Below the pieces are notes generated by a model that did no database searches, was not told the origin of the DNA, and saw nothing but the letters and a program-made list of their open reading frames with translations. A program made the position numbers and the translations under genes. A DNA stretch of 64,000 nucleotides from Gracilaria domingensis. Lineage: Eukaryota > Rhodophyta > Florideophyceae > Gracilariales > Gracilariaceae. Below are positions 60,419-64,000 of this stretch, piece by piece. Within the stretch, counting starts at the first letter, position 1. Every line of letters begins with the position of its first letter. The stretch covers positions 186,001 to 250,000 of the forward strand of contig VCMS01000014.1 in NCBI GenBank assembly GCA_022539475.1, read 5' to 3'.

Positions 60419-62560
60419 ATGCTCGCGACCATGCCGTCCAAGAATCGAAGCGGTCGTTCGGCGCCATCAAAGCATCCAGCTCGTTCCAATTCGTCTCGCG
60501 GCGTTGACAAGCGGGCGAGAGCCAAGTACCAAGAAGGAGACAATCAGATACTTTCCAAAGCAGGGGCACATGAGGATAGTAACCAAACAAACGAAGCGCT
60601 TGTAGGAAACGCCACCCGTTTAAAAAAGAAGCGCTTGAATGAGCCTCTTGGGGAGTCTCTGAAAGAGGAAGAAGGAGAAGCAGACAGAAGAGAAAATGTC
60701 GCGAGTTTGTCTGCTGCAATTCAGTCCGTGGCGAATCGTTGCGAGCAGCAAATACAGCACATCCTCCAGAACCGAGCCATCATGCGTCCCAAACTTGACC
60801 TGATTCATGATATCGTTTTCGTTCTGCAGAAAGCCTCTGCGGTGAAAGTTCTGACTTCTGTGCCAAATCTTCCGAAGATACTGTTCATTGCAACTCGGAT
60901 GGGAGTGGAGGAAGGCGAAAACGGTTCAGGCGGTGCTACAAGAGCCGTTGTGGAAGCCCTCATTCACATTGCAAAGATTCAGACCGAGGATTTACCGACC
61001 TTTAGCTCAAAGAAGAGACGCGTGCGGTCGGCATTTGTAGACGACGTGTATGTGGACTATACAGAAATGCAAATCGAGACGGTAAAGAAGGCAGGGCAGT
61101 GGGCTCTAGAACTTTTGTCTAATTGTGTTCGTGGGGTTTCTGATGCCACTGGAGGGAGCCAGCATGACAACCATAGGAACCAACTGCAACACGCTGACAT
61201 GTCCGAGTTGTTTGTTCTCCCTCGAGACAAATTAGATCACCTCCTCGCTGGCCGCCTGATTGAGAGTTCCGCATTGAGTTTGCGAAAAGCAACATTCGTA
61301 AAGCAAAATCCCGCCGAAGTGTGGAGATGTTCAAAGCTTTCTGACACGCAACTAACCTTGGCATTGTCTCATCCATTGTGCTCCTCACTGCTCGACCAGC
61401 TGCTGCTAATCGCTGAGAGAACATACACTTCATGCGTGAAATGCTCATCAGTGAAAGAACAGCTCGATTTTCTCACAAAAGTGGGCCAAGGTGTTATTGA
61501 CGCTGGAGAAGAAGCATTCCTAGCACTAACACCACGCTCTCAGATGATACTGTTGCGTCATTGCAAAAGTGTATGGCTTTGGCACCGTCATTCGGTCGAA
61601 CTAGCTCTTCTGTCGAGCGATCGGTTTTCTTCCAGCGACACGCATAGAATATGTGCACCTATCGCAAACTTAATTGCATGCGATGTCGCTTTTCACTGGG
61701 ATCTTATGGATGAGGTACTGAAGGATATTTCTCGCAAGTCAGAGCCATTTAATTTGCTTTCGTGGAGGCTACGTCCGTTCTACCGAGCAGTTTTCGCGGA
61801 GGCTCTGTGTTTGATTAGATCCGAAACAGTATCGAGGGATTACGAAGGACTATCTCACATTAGTATAGTTCCTCTTTCAAAAAGATTCCCAACCTTTTTT
61901 CGCAGTGTAGTTGGATTCTTGGCTACTGCAGATAAATGTTTTGCTCTGTTTGAGAGAACTCCCGAAGATGCCTCTAAGACTGCAGTTATGACACTCAAGA
62001 TTTTACAACGCTTCCTGCGAGGAAGGTGTGGAACATATCAGATTTCTGTGAGTACGCAAGCGTTTCTTCTCTGTGTGGAAGGTATTTTAGAACGAATCTC
62101 ATGGATGTGTGCAGTGGAGGTTGTAAAGACACTTTCTCGTGAGGCGAGTTCAGGAAATGAATGGAAGAAAGTCATTGAAGATATGGCTGTTGTTATTTGT
62201 TGCATAGAGGTTTTCCGTTTGCCTGGTGGAGGATCGGCAGAAACAGATGCAACGATAAACAGAAGAATACGAGAAGTTCGGTTGTTCATATTGGATGCTG
62301 TCGTTCATAAGTGTGTAATGGTTTCACGGAAGCCTGAAAGGCCCAGAGTTAATGGCCTTCTCGCGTTTTGGCTCTCCGGACTAGTCTCTGCTGGAGGATC
62401 AAGTGGATTCTCGGGAGCTGTCGACTTCTTGGATCGGTTGGAAGTATTGGAAATACTCAGGAGTTTGAAACTCGTTTCGAACTGGTGCACGTCAGGGCTG
62501 TCTAGGGAGCGTTGTAACATGGTTTTTAAAACTCTGGAAAAACTGATTCAAAAGCAATGA
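60419..62560 (+). CDS. Unknown 713-aa, probably helical nuclear protein
   Basis: An uninterrupted frame with good coding composition that I do not recognise. The first about 75 residues are basic and Ser-rich (NRSGRSAPSKHPARSNSSRGVDKRARAKY) with nuclear-localisation character; KKRLNE and SKKRRVR add further basic clusters. The rest is rich in Leu/Ala with spaced hydrophobic residues as in alpha-solenoid (HEAT/ARM-like) proteins: for example LDLIHDIVFVLQKASAVKVLTSVPNLPKILFIA and KAGQWALELLSNCVRGV. No catalytic motif or membrane segment is seen. Start: MLATM at 60419; the second Met at 60431 is equally possible. Confidence 0.7.
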   Translation: MLATMPSKNRSGRSAPSKHPARSNSSRGVDKRARAKYQEGDNQILSKAGAHEDSNQTNEALVGNATRLKKKRLNEPLGESLKEEEGEADRRENVASLSAAIQSVANRCEQQIQHILQNRAIMRPKLDLIHDIVFVLQKASAVKVLTSVPNLPKILFIATRMGVEEGENGSGGATRAVVEALIHIAKIQTEDLPTFSSKKRRVRSAFVDDVYVDYTEMQIETVKKAGQWALELLSNCVRGVSDATGGSQHDNHRNQLQHADMSELFVLPRDKLDHLLAGRLIESSALSLRKATFVKQNPAEVWRCSKLSDTQLTLALSHPLCSSLLDQLLLIAERTYTSCVKCSSVKEQLDFLTKVGQGVIDAGEEAFLALTPRSQMILLRHCKSVWLWHRHSVELALLSSDRFSSSDTHRICAPIANLIACDVAFHWDLMDEVLKDISRKSEPFNLLSWRLRPFYRAVFAEALCLIRSETVSRDYEGLSHISIVPLSKRFPTFFRSVVGFLATADKCFALFERTPEDASKTAVMTLKILQRFLRGRCGTYQISVSTQAFLLCVEGILERISWMCAVEVVKTLSREASSGNEWKKVIEDMAVVICCIEVFRLPGGGSAETDATINRRIREVRLFILDAVVHKCVMVSRKPERPRVNGLLAFWLSGLVSAGGSSGFSGAVDFLDRLEVLEILRSLKLVSNWCTSGLSRERCNMVFKTLEKLIQKQ

Positions 62561-63810
62561 GGTCGGGTTTACTCTGCGTGTACACGTAGTCTCGTCGAGC
62601 TTCGATACCTTACATCACCATCATCATCATGATCATGATGATCGAGATTACATCAGATATGTAGATGATCATCATACCCTTGGAGTCAAGGGCCTGGACA
62701 CGCTTACGATGCGAAAGCCTCCCATGGCCGCCTTCAAGCATCATGCTCATGCCCAGAGAGGGCTGTGATGTAAACGCGCAGCTGGCATTTTATTGGCTCT
62801 GGCACTGGTCATGACTCCTAGCCATAATGAATTCAGATTTGTACCGTCGGTACAGTAACGCTACCCTCGATATTTTCAGTAGGTAGCTTCGACACCTTGC
62901 AGGAGTCAAGTGACAAGAGCACTATTACGGCTGCTGCTTTCAAGAGGGCTAAGTGGCGTAGATTTCCTCCCAATCACGAAGTTCCTGGCCGCCACTGAGA
63001 CCTCAGCACACTGTGGAATAGCGCTCATTCGTTCATGTGCTGCTTCTCTATGTCAACGCTGCTTTGAAAGCAATCGCAGTTACCTCATTCTCGTTCTCGT
63101 TCGAAAGCCATGCTCACCAAGGGAAGCGTGTTCCCTAGTTGATTGTACCGTCGTACATGCGTCAGCGGCTGTAAACGGACCGCACATTTCGGTCCCCCCT
63201 CCCAAACACCCTAAGAAATCCTCATGGTAAAACCTGAAGCTGCTTCTTCATTATTCTTGTTCAGTACTAATTCATCCAGGGTTTGGAATGAACAGCCTTT
63301 TCCACACTCACAACAAGGCCGAATCTTCAGAATCTTTTACAAGACGTTTCCCGAACTTTGCGCACGCAACGTCTTCAGGTCGCGTACTCCGACGGCCAGT
63401 TCAGAGGCGGGCCCGATAGCCGTTAGTGGTAGGAGCGCGTCTCCTTTGGGTCGCAATGATGAAGAAAACAGCGGCCAACGTTTGGTACATCCTCGGGTCT
63501 TGTGATAACCTTCGTATCATCCTGACTGCTTTCGAGATGAGGTGGACTTAGAAGTGAAGGAGGCTGTTAGGAAACGGAAGCAGCATCTACTTCTCAGGAC
63601 ACATACTTTCTTGAAATTGCATATATTCGACCCGATCAATGAAGTGAGTATCAAGAACACGTCTTTGGATGGAAGACAGTGTTCTGGCACTCCTATTGTT
63701 CGAGAATCTTTTTGTCCCTACAGAATGCGAAGTAGGTCTACATCTCCAGAAGTTCCGAAAACATCACAGACTGTTCTCTGTCGAAGCCTTCGCGAACAAA
63801 ACTTCTCTTC
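62561..63810. other. Intergenic with ATC/GAT palindromes
   Basis: A dense cluster of ATCATC/GATGAT palindromes lies at 62614-62677, just after the upstream stop. TACCGTCGGTAC lies at 62842-62853. Frames at 62910-63230 and 63224-63505 show no protein features. Confidence 0.5.
62614..62677. repeat. ATC/GAT palindrome cluster
   Basis: CATCATCATCATGATC runs into CATGATGATCG (62616-62644), almost self-complementary around TGATCA; GATGATCATCAT follows at 62664. It begins 54 bp after the stop of the 713-aa gene. Confidence 0.75.
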
Positions 63811-63819
63811 TATAAAAGG
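63811..63819 (+). promoter_or_regulatory. TATA box of the right-edge gene
   Basis: TATAAAAGG, a consensus TATA box, lies 103 bp upstream of the ATG at 63914. Confidence 0.65.
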
Positions 63820-63831
63820 ACGGCGTGCATT

Positions 63832-63921
63832 ATGACCTCCATGTTAACACCAGCCACAGGACTGTCATCAACGAATTCCGAAGTAGCCAAGCTCTTCGAG
63901 ACACCAATTCATCATGGCTGA
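63832..63921 (+). promoter_or_regulatory. Upstream ORF overlapping the main start codon
   Basis: ATG at 63832 opens 29 codons ending at TGA 63919-63921, so it ends five bases past the main ATG start at 63914. It lies only 21 bp after the TATA box, so transcription may begin inside or after it; whether it is in the mRNA is unknown. Confidence 0.35.
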
Positions 63922-64000
63922 AAGTTTCACTTGGCCTCTAAGCGGCACCGAGTTCAAACTCATCGATGGTGTTGTTATCGAATCTGTTGACAGGTACCGA
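63914..64000 (+). CDS. Start of a gene cut by the right edge
   Basis: ATG in CATCATGGCT opens a frame of 29 codons to the window end (MAESFTWPLSGTEFKLIDGVV and IESVDRYR). The TATA box at 63811 is at the usual distance. Too little is visible to name a family. A 29-codon upstream ORF (63832-63921) overlaps this start in another frame. CAGGTACC at the edge could be a splice donor. Confidence 0.5.
   Translation, partial: MAESFTWPLSGTEFKLIDGVVIESVDRYR

Noticed and set aside
1-64000. tRNA, rRNA and CRISPR features
   Set aside because: No cloverleaf with paired A and B boxes, no rRNA-like stretch and no regularly spaced direct repeat array were found by eye; the tRNA-like match at 25391 is the Copia primer site.

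Overview
The window reads as nuclear DNA of a eukaryotic alga, most likely a red alga (moderate confidence). Most genes are single long reading frames. The introns I could place are few and very short (48 to 74 nt, GT..AG). The gene set mixes general eukaryotic secretory-pathway genes (TRAP-alpha, a SNAP-25-type SNARE, a tetraspanin, a lysophospholipid acyltransferase) with plastid/cyanobacterial-type families (DUF3119, DUF760, an ArsS-like radical SAM enzyme with a transit-like leader). Three genes carry good TATA boxes.

Layout. 0-1 kb: 5' part of a LINE endonuclease/RT frame on the minus strand, cut by the window edge. 3.3-5.6 kb: a C2-like/WW protein (-). 10.7-11.3 kb: a two-exon Tim17-family protein (-). 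12.5-15.9 kb: an extremely G+C-rich island with three genes in one direction (class I fructose-bisphosphate aldolase, a ChuX/HutX-like protein, an RWP-RK transcription factor). 16-21 kb: no gene seen, with an AT-rich patch. 21.05-25.68 kb: a young, whole-looking Ty1/copia element (-). 26.4-27.5 kb: an orphan protein with a conserved internal motif pair. 28.7-34.6 kb: a TIR/NB-ARC/WD40 immune-receptor-like gene (-) interrupted by one in-frame TAA, with a decayed truncated WD40 paralogue beside it. 35-39.4 kb: an unknown Cys/His-rich protein and an F-box-like protein. 40-43 kb: a DUF1963-like protein (-) and a secreted non-specific-nuclease-like protein (+). 43.9-50.6 kb: DUF3119, an unknown protein 39 nt behind it, SNAP-25-like, tetraspanin (3 exons, -), DUF760, and a membrane-anchored Nudix-like protein (-). 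52-55.8 kb: acyltransferase, ArsS-like enzyme (-), and HMCES/SRAP. 56.8-62.6 kb: a secreted Cys-rich protein, TRAP-alpha (2 exons, -), and an unknown 713-aa protein. At the right edge a new gene starts behind a TATA box and an overlapping upstream ORF.

There is no operon-like pathway. The items most worth following are the TIR-NB-ARC-WD40 locus (plant-type NLR front end joined to an APAF-1/HET-E-like sensor, internal stop, homogenised WD repeats, decayed neighbour copy), the G+C island, the orphan FKPSEESLR[IV]FDE motif protein, and a set of intergenic palindromes and recurrent short motifs.
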